A stretch of 28,207 bases of DNA, taken from the NCBI GenBank assembly GCA_003427395.1, contig BFEA01000025.1, positions 4,706,352-4,734,558 on the forward strand, read 5' to 3'. The translations under genes and the position numbers were made by a program. Under the pieces are notes generated by a model. The model ran no database searches. It was not told where the DNA came from and saw only the letters and a program-made list of their open reading frames with translations. The DNA is from Chara braunii. Taxonomy: Eukaryota; Streptophyta; Charophyceae; Charales; Characeae. Below are positions 9,740-20,390 of the stretch, piece after piece. The first letter of the stretch is position 1. Every line of letters starts with the position of its first letter.

Positions 9740-10578
9740 ACGACAGGATGAGCAAAATCGAATGAATCATCCTCTAGAACGTGGCAGTATGCATGACCCA
9801 CTGCTGTTTGGAATGCCCAGGCGTTCGTTTCGTCTTCTTTAGCAGACAAAATGAAAAACGAGGTAAGTCTCTTTTTCTTTCTTTCTTTTTTCTCTTATTG
9901 TTTTTTTTTTTTTTTTTTCTCAGTTCGTAACTGTTGGGAAAAAAAAAAAAAAAACGAGGCAATTGCCTCGTGAGGAACAAAAGGAAGAACAGTCTTTTCA
10001 GGTTGTATGGGAGCAGGACCAACTCCACATTCAGAAAAGCCACAAATATTTGTGGCCGCGAGATCTATAACCTCACGGCTCACGATGATGCGCGCGTGGG
10101 AATGAGACTGTGGGAGTTGGTTGGAGGGAGAGAGAGGATAACGTGGGAGTTGGGAGGAGGAGGTCCTACTCCTCCCAATTTACCAACTACCCTCCCCGTT
10201 TTCAGGGGAGGGTAGAGAAAAATGAGGAAAGGTTGTTGCATGCAACAACATGCACCTAGCTGGGGAAAGGGCCGGGTGTAGTATAGTTAGGATTAGTTTT
10301 ATTTTATTTTTCTTTTAGTTCTTTTTCTTTATTTGTGAAAGGACACTTGTCCTCACGAGGTGTTACCTCTAGTACAAGCTGCTAGATGTAACTGTTAGGC
10401 TCCTGTTTTTGAAGGGAGCCTGGAAATTGAGGGGCCACAAAGAAAAAGGCTAAGTACAACCTTTTCCCCGATGTATCTGCCCTGAAAGGGTCTAGATACA
10501 TCAAACTGAAAGGGGTTGTATCTCTCCAACCCCTTATCAGAAAAAAAAACAAAAAAATAGTTTTGAAAATGGCAGGAG

Positions 10579-10612
10579 CCCAACTATCTCGTGACATTCC
10601 GAGATAGTTGGG
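10579..10612. repeat. 13-bp perfect hairpin
   Basis: CCCAACTATCTCG (10579-10591) pairs perfectly with CGAGATAGTTGGG (10600-10612) across an eight-base loop. It lies just inside the left arm's inner boundary. Confidence 0.92.
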
Positions 10613-11182
10613 AAAAAGAAAAGAAAAAATAAAATGGGGTAGTTAAAGAAACTGCCCCACACTAAGGTTGTGGTTGTGGTGCGGCCACAGTTAGCCCTGG
10701 ATCTCGGCAAGATCAAGGGCTCAGTGTGAGCCCGCGATTTTTCCTGGGGGCTGGAGTGACGTCCAACCCTCCTCAACCACTATAAGACTGGCAGCTATCC
10801 CCTAGCTGCCTCACAAAGCACTCGTGCTGTGATTGAGTGACGTGCACACTTGAGTGTTGCTTGGTTGCTGGGAAGCTGCTAGAGGCAATGTGGGAGGAGG
10901 ACTAGTGTTCTGTAGAGGAGCGCGAGGAGAGGAGCTAGGCAGCCATAGCTAAGGCAGGGAGCACTCTGTTCCCCTCCCCTTTGGCTGGTGCTGGTCCCAC
11001 GGGACTGACCCAGGAACGTTGCGTGATTACAACAGTACGGCGGTGTGGAATCTGGGCCAGGGGCCCAAATTTTACTAATTTTGGTCAGTCATTTTTCCAC
11101 TGTAGTGAGGAAATGTTGCCGAAATTTCACATCGGCGGGTAAGCGGCGACAAGGTTGTTGACGACCATACCGGCGGTGGTGT

Positions 11183-11396
11183 GGAAGCGCTGCCGGATTT
11201 TTGCGACGACAGATCTAGTTTTTGCGATAGTGATGCGGAAGCGCTGCCAGATTTTTGCGACGACAGTTCTGGTTTTCACGGCGGTGGTGCAGAAGCTCTG
11301 CTGATTTTTGCGTCGACGACACTAATTTTAACGGCTGACGTGTGGAAACGCTGCCGAATTTTTTTTAGCAACGACATTAGTTTTACGGCGGTGCCA
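11183..11396. repeat. 54-bp minisatellite, about 4 units
   Basis: GGAAGCGCTGCC recurs at 11183 and 11237, and diverged forms occur at 11291 and 11344, each followed by an ATTTTTGCGACGAC-like block. The period is a multiple of three, so a 77-codon frame with repeated EALPDFCDD stays open. I see no further evidence that it is coding. Confidence 0.8.
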
Positions 11397-11789
11397 ACAA
11401 TGTTTCTACATTAAGCGGCGACTGGACATTGGCGCAAGGAAGGTGCCGTTGAAGTGGTAGTATATTTTGAAGTGGCGTGAGCGTGACACCACAGTACCAC
11501 GGTGGCGCTGAAGGCGAGTGACGGTAACGTGAAGGCGTCGTCAGACTGTGGGGAAGTAATTATATTGGATGAGTGTCGCGACAAGCGATTGTTTTAAGAA
11601 GTGGTGTAGATCACTTTGCTGACAACTGGGGGTGACAACCTTCACGTCGAAAGGGGCGTGAACCTATACGGTTTTTTTTGGTATACCGTTCAACTTCATT
11701 CAAGGTCAATTCAATAGTCAGTTTGACTCAAACCCTTTCACGCCCGTGTGAACTCACACTTTGTTTGACCTTGGTCATTAAATGTTCTC

Positions 11790-12316
11790 TGAAAGGGCAT
11801 AGCTCATCGGCCCCCACCTTTTCTTATGAAAAAGTTAGGGTCCTCCCGACCACGTCACGCAGGAGTTAAAACAAAACTTAAAGACAACTTGAGGACGACG
11901 CACAATAATCCCGTGAGCCGCCGAGACGGACGCGGCCGAGTCGTCCTTTTGTCGCTTTAGCCGGGTGCGCCAACTGTACATCCCGCGGTCCCCTACGACA
12001 CGATTTTAGCGGGGCATAAGCTTTCTTCCCTAAGGGGTTGTCACCACCCTTAGGGGCGTATCCCCACCGAGTTACTGACCCACATGCGAAGCTTTTACAT
12101 GCAATCCTGGAGGTGAGTCGGCCGAGGGCGTTTGCTCGCTCGATGTAGTATAGGCACACGTGATTAAAACGCCTGTTGAACCCGGACACCGCTCGTCACT
12201 TAGGACGTTGATCTCCTAAGGATAAAACGTACGCCGGTCGACTGGGGGGGGTTCAATTAAGTGAAACCACAACACACCCCTAGTCTCATACATATCATAC
12301 TCACATATATATCATA
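11790..12316 (-). repeat. Reverse-orientation copy of the LTR 3' end
   Basis: The minus strand matches about 165-688 closely across its length, including the CCCTAAGGG/CCCTTAGGG hairpin (12028-12055) and the GGACGAC/GTCGTCC pair. Similarity stops near 11790, at the point matching the LTR terminus. No primer-binding site follows, so this is a 3' LTR end, a solo LTR end or a rearranged piece. It lies between the two inverted arms. A triplicated ATATCATACTCACAT motif expands its outer edge (12286-12340). Confidence 0.85.
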
Positions 12317-12335
12317 CTCACATACATATCATACT

Positions 12336-12380
<45 letters not shown>
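12317..12380. repeat. (AT)n/(GT)n microsatellite
   Basis: TA repeats run to about 12370 and are followed by GTGTGTGTGT. They separate the LTR-end copy from the right arm. The corresponding AT run in the left-end LTR is only about 12 bases. Confidence 0.9.
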
Positions 12381-13198
12381 AATTTATCCAGGTTTCTGAT
12401 AAGGGGTTGAAGAGATACAAACCCTTTCAGTTTGATGTATCTGGACCCTTTTCTCAAGGGAGATACATCGGGGAAAAGAATGTACTTAGCCTTTTCCTTT
12501 GCGGCCCCTCAATTTTCAGGCTCCCTTCAAAAACGGGAGCCTGACAGTTACCTCTGGCATCTTGTACCAGAGGTAACACTTCGTGAGGACAAGTGTCCTC
12601 ACACGAATAAAGAAAAACAACTAAAAGAAAAATAAAATAAAACTAATCCCTAACTACACTGCACATGGCCCTTTCCCCAGTCAGGTGCATGCTATTGCAT
12701 GCAACAACCTTTCCTCATTTTTCTCTGCCTTCCCCTGAAAATGGGGAGGGTAGTTGGCAGGTTGAGAGGAGTAGGACCTCCTCCTCCCAACTCCCACGTT
12801 CTCCTCTCTCTCCCTCCAACCAACTCCCACAATCTCATTCCCATGTGCGCATCGTGAGCCACGAGATTCTAGATCTCGCGGCCACGAATATTCGTGGCTT
12901 TTCTAAATGGGGAGTTGGTTCTGCTCCCATACAGCCTGTAAAAATTGTTCTTCCTTTTGTTCCTCACGAGGCAGTTGCCTCGTTTTTTTTTTTTTTTTTT
13001 CCAACAGTCACGAACTGAGCAAAAAGAAAAGAAACAACAATAAGAGAAAAAAAAAATTAAAAAAAATGAACTTATCTCGTTTTTCGTTTTGCCTGCTAAA
13101 GCAAACGAAACGAACGCCTGGGCATTCCAAACAGCAGTGGGCCATGAATACTGTCACGTTCTAGCGGATGATTCATTCGATTTTGCTCATCCTGTCGT

Positions 13199-13253
13199 TG
13201 GTTGTCGGGGTGCAGCCCCCTGATGAGTCGGTGCAAGCCCGACGAAACAGCCA
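13199..13253 (+). ncRNA. Type III hammerhead ribozyme in the right arm, apparently intact
   Basis: Stem III is TGGTTGT 13199-13205 with ACAGCCA 13247-13253 (7 bp, one G-U). The cleavage triplet is GUC, with the cut after 13206. Stem I is GGGG 13207-13210 with CCCC 13216-13219, loop TGCAG. The core CTGATGA is 13220-13226. Stem II is GTCGG 13227-13231 with CCGAC 13239-13243, loop of seven. The core GAAA is 13244-13247. An outer helix GGATGATT (13166-13173) with AATCATCC (13259-13266) encloses the ribozyme. Stem II is identical to that of the ribozyme at 35-94, while stems I and III differ, as in functional relatives. Confidence 0.94.
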
Positions 13254-13272
13254 GGCACAATCATCCCCCCGC

Positions 13273-13378
<106 letters not shown>

Positions 13379-14589
13379 TCATAAGCCTCTAGTTCATGCG
13401 TTACAATGCCCAGCTGCCCGTTTATAAGACGAACGGGCGCTGAACTAAAATCTAAAAAAAAATCTAAGAAAATCTAAGAAAAAAAAAAAAAAACGGTCTA
13501 ACACCGTTGAAAATGGTGTCTGCTTTACAGGGACTATACGTCTCTGTTCTTCTCAGTGCACCATTTGACGCTTGTTTTTTTTTTTTTTTTTTTTTTTTTA
13601 TATAGAGATATGCCGTTGGCATAAGCCAACGGCTACTGCAACCTGCGCCAACCTTGCTGGCATTCCCCCCCCCCTTTCTCCTGCCGATGCACAGGCCCGA
13701 GTTCGATTTTGTAAGGAATCAAAAAAAAAAATTTGTCATTTCTCAATTTATGCGTGTCATCCTTGCGCAGGGGCCATGCTGCAATAGCGCGGCCGTTTTC
13801 GACTGTAAGATCTAACGATCTCGCGGCCGAAAATGGCCGCGCCTCATGCTCATGTAGTGGGCAGCTCCAAAAAGGAGCTAGCCCAGTTAGAGTATCACGA
13901 GGCTCGATCCCAGCATCAGCTGAGTGGAAGTCGAATGTTGTACCTACTGGGCTAGATCCTATCATGGAAGCTATACCAGCCGCCCTTCTATTTGAAGGGT
14001 TGCCGCCCAGTAGGCTGACTGCGTTCCAAGCTAAGCAGGTACAGTCTGCCTATCCCTTCCAAGGGCAGGTTGCATTGTCACGTGGCCAACTGGGTTTGGC
14101 CTAGTAGGCCAGGCAATCCACCATTTTTGTTCGTGGATTCGCCCTCGGGCTCCTGATGGTACGTTCTCTTTGAAGTGACACGGCACTCTTATAGCCGTGT
14201 TAGCCCTTCTTATTGCCGCCGTACCCCTGACACGGCTAATTTTTGGTTTTTCTAGTCCTGAATCGCGAGGCTTAACAGTCGCGCGACCAAATTTTAGTCA
14301 AAACAATATTTTATGTTAGTGTTTTCACCGCCGTCTCTCTCTCCAACCTCGTTTTTAATGTAAGGGCGTCTGGTTACACCGTCCACCCTTGCCATTGTAT
14401 CTGTCGACAGATTGACGGCTGCATAAAATTTTAAATTTCATTCAAATCGCGGACGAGTCGGAATATTCCAGCAGTATTTCTATTTCGTCAAACCAAACCT
14501 TTCAAAACTTTCATCAGAATTCGAACATCGTCCGATATTGAAAATACAGGGCAGATACCCTTGTCAGGGTTTCTGTCCCGACAACGGCT

Positions 14590-14935
14590 CCTTCTCGGGT
14601 GCCACCATCCTTTTTTGGCCTACTTAGGCTCTAAATCGCGCGGCTCAACAACCAAGCGTCATTATTTTAGGTAAGATTGGTTTAACATTCCCGTGACCAT
14701 GTCCTTTTGCGGCCCTATAAGGAACCATGTCTGACTGGTCACACTGCCGATTATTGTCATTATGTCCGGAAAAGAAAATTCAGTTTTCTCGGTTATAGGG
14801 TAAGTCTAAATAAACTTTTGGAAGACGTCAATCTCATCAAGTCTCTCAATTCATTGGAAAAGTCGGATAACGTTCGACATTGAAAAACCTGAGCAGATAC
14901 CCTTGTAAGGGTTTCTGTTCCGATACCATAACTCG
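14590..14935. repeat. Diverged tandem copy of the right arm's last ~365 bases
   Basis: The block GCAGATACCCTTGT-AGGGTTTCTGT-CCGA occurs at about 14551-14582 and again at about 14892-14925. Upstream, AATCGCG-GGCT-AACA recurs at about 14267 and 14632. The left arm shows no matching second unit outside its boundary. Confidence 0.65.
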
Positions 14936-15060
14936 GAAAAGCTAAAGCGTCTGAGCGAGGCCCGCGCGGAGTTGTATAAAAATAACATAACCGCTAAGGG
15001 AACCATAATGCTCAGTCATGTGTACTCACTTGATCTGCTATCATGGCGATGCTTCATGCG

Positions 15061-15600
15061 TTACGCACATTCTAGCAACCTCTCATGGGTTTGAGGATTG
15101 CGTGTGACACTCACATGTCGAAAGTGAAATACCGTGAAGGGTTTCTCCTTCACGATATTGAACGGTTTATGGATAAGACGTCCAGCCCTTGCGGCAACCG
15201 TGTCTTTTAGGCAGTGGGTAACGATAAGCAAGGGGCGCAAGTCCGGCTCATGAGGGAAACCCTTTTGTGTCGGACCAGAGTCTAAGATATCATGGACAAA
15301 GACCTCAAATGTCAGGCTCAAGACTAATGTCCGAAGAATAATCTAAAAAGTAAAACCCCTTGGAGACGGGGTTCGCTCGTCCTTCCCCTACGAAAAGAAA
15401 ATACAAATGTAACGGGTTGACGAGCAATTCACTATACTCAAACTAAGTCTTAGTCCGATCTAAGGTTGAGCGCTAAACCTTTTACTCGGCTACTCCTGCC
15501 TGTTCGTTAGATGTGTGCGGCAAGAGGAAAAAAAAAAAAAAAAAAGGGGGAGTCTCGGAGGAAATCAGGAAGAGTTATTCTCACAACCATAGTTGAACTT
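15061..15600. repeat. Structured non-coding segment, first copy
   Basis: This matches about 23715-24020 in sequence and order, starting from ACACTCACATGTC. Hairpins include CGTGAAGG/CCTTCACG (about 15133-15154) and ACGGTT (15162-15167) with AACCGT (15196-15201). In the other copy the second hairpin is GCACGGCT/AGCCGTGC, a paired change. An A-run (15530-15545) closes the segment. No gene is supported. Confidence 0.65.
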
Positions 15601-16114
15601 TGTCACACACACCCTGCACTCATTCATCCATATTGTCCTTAATTCAGGAGCGAACCCTCACTCCCATACATACATGTACATATATGAAGCCCAATGAAAA
15701 TCCATACGCAGATGTTAGAAAACGTGGTCAACCCCTTTGCCCCCATGTTCATGTCTCACACGCCCCTTTCCGACCCCCACTCAGCAAAGTATTACCCGCC
15801 CGTCCCGATTCACATAGCTTTGCATGACTATTCAAGAGAGGTTTCAAAGATAGGTTTTCTTTCATATGAAAATGTTTTTCACCAACAGGGTTACAAACAT
15901 CTAGACGTGGATATCATGATGGGTAGGAGTTGAGTGGCAAACCGACCTGTTATCAATCTGACAGCAGAAGCTCAAGACTTCGAAGAAAACACTTGCAGGT
16001 AGCAATGACTTGCGTCACAAAATAAAAGCAGACATCACCTATCGAATTAACGGAGTTAGAATCTGTATTGCACTCTAAGCTACTTAGCAGTAACGTCTGG
16101 TGACAATGTGAAAA
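15601..16114. other. Non-coding spacer, first copy
   Basis: Short open frames occur but none resembles a protein. ACCGACCTGTTATC at about 15941 also occurs at about 24500, so this stretch belongs to the duplicated module series. Confidence 0.5.
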
Positions 16115-16440
16115 TCCTTAAAATTTCGGCAACACTTCCTTTAGGGAAGTGTGCTCGAAGAATGTTAACTCTACCAAATCTGAAAAGAAAAACTTGTGAC
16201 TAAAAAAATATATGAAAATAAACTGACTTTTTGGTTTCAGTATAAATTTCGGCAGCACTTCCTTTAGAAAGGAAGGCTTCCAAAATTCTTACTGTCCCCA
16301 AAGACTAAACTATATTCTATCCTTGCTGACATGTCTGAAACTTGACTAACTTTGAGTATTTAACAAAAATTTTGGCAGCATCTCCCCTAAGGGAAAGAGA
16401 CTCTCATAACTTATATTAACTTAGAGGTTAGCGAATGTCC
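16115..16440. repeat. ~123-bp tandem repeat with GGCAGC-led hairpin, 3 units
   Basis: Units start with AAATTTCGGC(A)GCACTTCC at about 16119, 16243 and 16365. Each continues into a hairpin: CACTTCC/GGAAGTG, then CTTCCTTT/AAAGGAAG, then TCTC-CCC/GGG-GAGA. The stems differ between units but still pair. The same family forms five units at 24791-25330. Confidence 0.82.
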
Positions 16441-16820
16441 TACAAAAAACAATCATGCATGAAAAAACAAATGCGAAAACAAAAGTGGATATCTACCTGC
16501 CTATTACTCAAGCATAAGGCGAGCACTAACATACTACCCTACTAAAGCAAAAAACAGACAGAACTTCAGTAAAAAGACAAGTCATTGTCAGCAAGCATGT
16601 CATATCCATAATGCATTCAGCCAATTCAAAACAAGGGTTTATTTATTCAAAAATTTTATCTCTTGCTTGTCCTGATCACAAAAAACATAAGTCTTGTATC
16701 TTATTTAGTTAATTAACTTTCCAAGTTATTCTCAGTCAAACCCCATTCAATCACTAACGCATTAGTCTGGACTATTAAGTTCTTTCAAGGAGAATAGTCA
16801 GACCTTTGTCAACAAACAAA
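16441..16820. other. AT-rich unique stretch
   Basis: No gene, repeat array or strong hairpin is recognisable here. It links the hairpin repeat to the 66-bp minisatellite. Confidence 0.5.
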
Positions 16821-18005
16821 ACTAACTGATTTGGCAAAGCGGCCGGATCGGTTAGCAGAACCTCATCTCCAACTACATTTCAATGTCTTAGGTAAACAAG
16901 CAAAGCGACTGGATCAGTCAGCAAGATTTCATCTCTAGCCCCATTTCAATGTCTTAAGCAAACAAGCAGAGCTATCGGATCAGTCAGGAGGACCTCATCT
17001 CCAACCCCATTTCAATGTCTTAGTAAACGAGCAATGCGACCGGATCAGTCAAGAGAACCTCATCTTCAGCCTCATTGCAATGTTTTAGGCAAATGAGCAA
17101 AGCGAACGGATCAGTCAGGTGGACTTCATCTTCAGCCCAATTTCAATGTCTTAAGAAAACATGTAAAGCGACTGGATCAGTTAGGAAAATTTCATCTCCA
17201 GCCCCATGTCAATGTCTTAAGCAAACAAGCAAAGTGACCGGATCAGTTGGGCGGACCTAATCGTCAACCTAATTTCAACGTCCTAAGCAAACAAGCAAAG
17301 CAACGGGATCATTCAGGAGTACCTCATCTCCAGTCCCATTTCAATGTCTTAAGCAAACAAGTAAAGCAACCGGATCAGTCGAGAGGACCTCATCTCCAAC
17401 CCCATTTCAATGTCTTAGACAAATGAACAAAGCGACCGGATCAGTCAGGAGGACGTCATCTCCAGCCTCATTTCAATGTCTTAAGCAAACAAGCAAAACA
17501 ACCGGATGAGTCAGGAGAACCTCATCTCCAACCCCATTTCAATGTCTTAAGCAAATAAGCAAAGCAACCGGATCAGTCAGGAGAACCTCATCTCCAGCCT
17601 CATTTCAATGTCTTAAGCAAACAAGCAAAGCGACCGAATCAGTTAGAAGGATATCATCTCCAAACCCATTTCAATGTGTTAAGCAAACAAGCAAACCGAC
17701 CGGATAAGTCAGGAGGACCTCATCTTCAGCCTCATTTTAATATTTTAAGCAAACGAGCAAAGCGACCGGATCAGTCCGGAGGAACTCATCTCCAACCTCA
17801 TTTCAATGTCTTAAGCAAACAAGCAAAGCAACTGGATCAGTCAGAAGGACCTTATCTCCAACCCCATTTCAATGTCTTAAGCAAACAAGCAAAGCAATCG
17901 GATCAGTTAAGAGGACCTCATCTCCAACCCCATTTCAATGTCTTCGACAAACAAACAAAGCGACCAGATCAGTCAGCAAAACATAATCGGCAACCTCATT
18001 TCAAA
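16821..18005. repeat. 66-bp minisatellite, about 17-18 units
   Basis: The unit contains CAATGTCTTAAGCAAACAAG, GCGACCGGATCAGTCAGGAG and a CTCATCTCCAACCCCATTT-like block. It recurs every 66 bases (for example 16881 and 16947), with occasional units a few bases shorter. Units differ by scattered substitutions, so the array is not very young. The 66-base period keeps a 123-codon frame open at 17676-18047, which I treat as a by-product. A different array occupies this place in the second module series. Confidence 0.92.
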
Positions 18006-18170
18006 TCATCGCACGCAAAAATAATAATTTTTACTACAGACAGATGAATTAAACATGCATAGTAAAATGTTTTTTGATTCGGTTAGTCCTGAAAAATAAG
18101 GCAAACATAAATAAGTCAAAGTCAAACAGACCAAACACCAGGTTTGTATAGATAGGGGTAAGTTGAGATT

Positions 18171-18320
18171 CTAATGGTATTGAGTCGGCCTACCTCTGAG
18201 TTCCCTGTCTCCAGAGTCCCGCTTAGGCTCCGACAGAGCTTCCGCAATCAGTGGGTCAACCTCCAACAAAGACGTTGACGCAGTCCTACGGGTTGCAATC
18301 CCACCTGCGGCCTTCCTCTC
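18171..18320. repeat. Structured 'trailer' segment, first copy
   Basis: This is homologous to 26577-26705: TTCCCTG-CTCCAGA, the GACAGAGCT block, CCTACGGGTT-CAATCCC and CCGCCTTCCTCTC-like ends are shared. It can form GAG(T)CC/GGCTC and GGG/CCC stems. The GGGTTGCAATCCC block looks like a tRNA T arm, but no complete tRNA can be folded. Confidence 0.7.
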
Positions 18321-18661
18321 CAAACACAGACTAGAGTGCGAGGAAAAATGATAGAAAAAGAAAAGTCCGATGTTCGAGATACGAGAAGGGGCCAACTCAA
18401 CTCACACGATAGGACATTGGTGCCTTCATATCCTAAGGGGCCCACAATGGTGGCCAAAATGCAGAGTCCACAATCAAATTCGTGGCCGGAATAAAACGAA
18501 AAATTTGTCTTTGAAGAAACTGAAGTCTTAGCAGCTTCCCAACTAATGTGTTTAACACACCGCCGAATAGGTAAGTCTCCAAGTTTGCTCCTCACGCCAC
18601 TCCCTTCGATCCAATGGGCAATGCACCGTACAACAAGGAAGTCTTCAAATTCGTTGTTGGT

Positions 18662-19000
18662 CTGTTGCTGCTTTCTTCGACTGTGTGAGTAACGCACAGT
18701 CCAAAAGGTAAGCCTCCCGTCGTTGTTGGCCTGTTGCTGCTTCCTTCGACTGTGTGAGTAACACACATTCCAACAGGTAAGTCTCCCATCGTTGCTGGTC
18801 TGTTGCTGCTTCCTTCAACTGTGTAAGTAACGCACAGTCCAACATGTAAGCCTCCAGTCGCTGCTAGCCTGTTGCTGCTTTCTTCGACTGAGTGAGTCAC
18901 ACACAGTCCAACAGGTAAGCGTCTAGTCCGTTGCTGGCTTGTTGCTGCTTCCTTCGACTGTGTGAGTAAAATCGAAATAAAAACTTTCGCTAAATTATCA
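18662..19000. repeat. 69-bp minisatellite, about 5 units
   Basis: CTGTTGCTGCTTCCTTCGAC begins units at 18662, 18731, 18800 and 18869, with a slightly offset fifth at 18938. Each continues with TGTGTGAGTAACGCACAGTC. The period keeps a 144-codon minus-strand frame open with a repeated CVTHTVE-SSNRP pattern. Without homology, codon evidence or an outside start it is more likely non-coding. Confidence 0.9.
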
Positions 19001-19026
19001 AGGTATATATTGTTATAGAGTCGCAT

Positions 19027-20340
19027 GCATCCTCGCCCATTAATATCGCTTGTTTATTATAGCAACCAAGTTAAGAACAAATCTTTCACTGGTTAATGAG
19101 AGGACACATTGTCATAAAATAATTTAAACTTGTTCCGCTCCAGGTACGTATTCGACTGCCTCCTTCTTCCTGTCTTTCTCTCTTTTTATATGTATCCACG
19201 CACCTGGCTCGAGGCAGGCCCGGTTTAATCTGCTTGTGTTATGAACAACGTGAAGAGAACGTGCATGACTCATGTAGATGGTTGTGGTCTTCATGAGGGC
19301 AGATGACTACTAATAGTATGAAGGTCGTGAACTATAGTGAAGGCTTTGAATCGATGATCTTACTGAAGAACAGAGTCCGACGAGTCTGCGACCAAAATGA
19401 GGGGCAGCGTCGGGGTCGAGATGAGCAAAGCAGGTACGACCTTGAAAACGATTATGACCATTGGGCAACTGATCACAACTGGAAGATGACGATCACGAAT
19501 GGGCTATGAGATTGTTGATCGGATGCAACTACGGGCCACGCAACATTACTCTCCAAAATTGCAAAAAGAGAGAGTGGATCTCCCGCTCGAACACGAAACG
19601 ATAAATTGTGATCTCCCCATACCCTCCAGCTTATACCGCCCAATCCACTCCTCGAATCCACGTTCTGACATGGCCATCAAATGAGGGGCGCTCTGAAACT
19701 CCCCACAAACAACTTCACGTGCCCAAAATGGGCAAAAAAAAACGATCGAAATTCATATATTTTCACCCCTGCCTTCTTTCTACTGCCTACTAGCTACCTT
19801 CACCTTGCTCAAACTTACATTTGGTTGATCATGAATCTGGCCGAGATATCAATTATGTGCGTGTATACCACTGGGTTGGAGAGGCTGCATTTGTCGTCAC
19901 TTGCTTCAATAGTGACTGGGCAATCGAAGAGTGTGCCTTTCGTCAGATCGCAGCCAGACAGAAAGCCCATCGGTCGCAACTCCATCCATGAGTAAACTGG
20001 GATCCGGACAGCTGTCCTGGGGCGGCAAGGCGACGATGAGTCTTCGAAAGGCCGGCGAGCAGCGAGCGGGGCATCACCTTGAAGAGAACAGCCACGAGTT
20101 TGTGTTTCGCTCCCGACTATCTGAATGTGCAAAATAAGAATTAATCTTCTACTAGAACATGAGAAGATACATCCCCTTACCGTGGAAAAGGCCGCTAGTG
20201 CATTGCTTTCATTCAATCTCCCTCTCCTAGCTATGCCCGCTAGTGCACTTGCTTCCCTCAATCTGGCCGGTTGCACGAGATAAAAATGAGGGTGGATTTT
20301 CTATATTAATATAGAAATATACGTTGTTTTCCAACCGTGC
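19027..20340. other. Unique sequence without recognisable gene
   Basis: Only short frames occur and none is recognisable. Small features are a roughly 45-bp imperfect duplication around GCTAGTGCA-TTGCTT (about 20190-20270) and a perfect 20-base palindrome (20298-20317). Confidence 0.5.
20298..20317. repeat. 20-bp perfect palindrome
   Basis: TTTCTATATTAATATAGAAA reads the same on both strands. It is AT-rich and stands alone 70 bases before the gene-like signals at 20391. Confidence 0.9.
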
Positions 20341-20390
20341 GCACTGTTTGGCACCGTAGCTCGACTTTCGGTTCATCCCGCATTCACCAT

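Larger units (their letters stand above)
8382..10543. repeat. Left arm of a 2.2-kb inverted repeat
   Basis: Read on the minus strand, this segment matches 12393-14585 almost throughout, with scattered substitutions and small indels mostly in simple-sequence tracts. The outer boundary is at GTTGTCC (8382) and the inner one at CTTATCAGAAA (10543). It is built of successive hairpins: GCCACAAATATTTGTGGC (10039-10056), a GAGGCAATTGCCTC palindrome (about 9956), a CGTTGGC/GCCAACG pair near 9279-9296, and GACACC/GGTGTC near 9389-9409. It carries a mutated hammerhead on the minus strand. It has no coding capacity. Confidence 0.88.
10544..11789. other. Spacer between the inverted arms, hairpin-rich, non-coding
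   Basis: No gene is recognisable. Separate hairpins follow each other: the 13-bp one at 10579-10612, TGTGG/CCACA near 10669-10688, GCAGCTA/TAGCTGC near 10791-10810, and CACAAAGCAC/GTGCTGTG near 10812-10832. A 54-bp minisatellite is at 11183-11396. The last 350 bases before the LTR-end copy contain nothing I recognise. Confidence 0.6.

Noticed and set aside
9503-9770. Overlapping open frames rich in Ser-Leu or Arg-Glu
   Set aside because: They are translations of the (GA)n tract.
14483-14517. A CTGATGA with a nearby GAAA on the minus strand of the right arm, resembling a fourth hammerhead
   Set aside because: The bases between the two core blocks form no stem II, there is no stem I or cleavage triplet in place, and the left-arm counterpart does not keep the CTGATGA.
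16821-18005. Possible CRISPR-like array
   Set aside because: The units are contiguous 66-bp repeats with no unique spacers; this is a minisatellite in a eukaryotic sequence.
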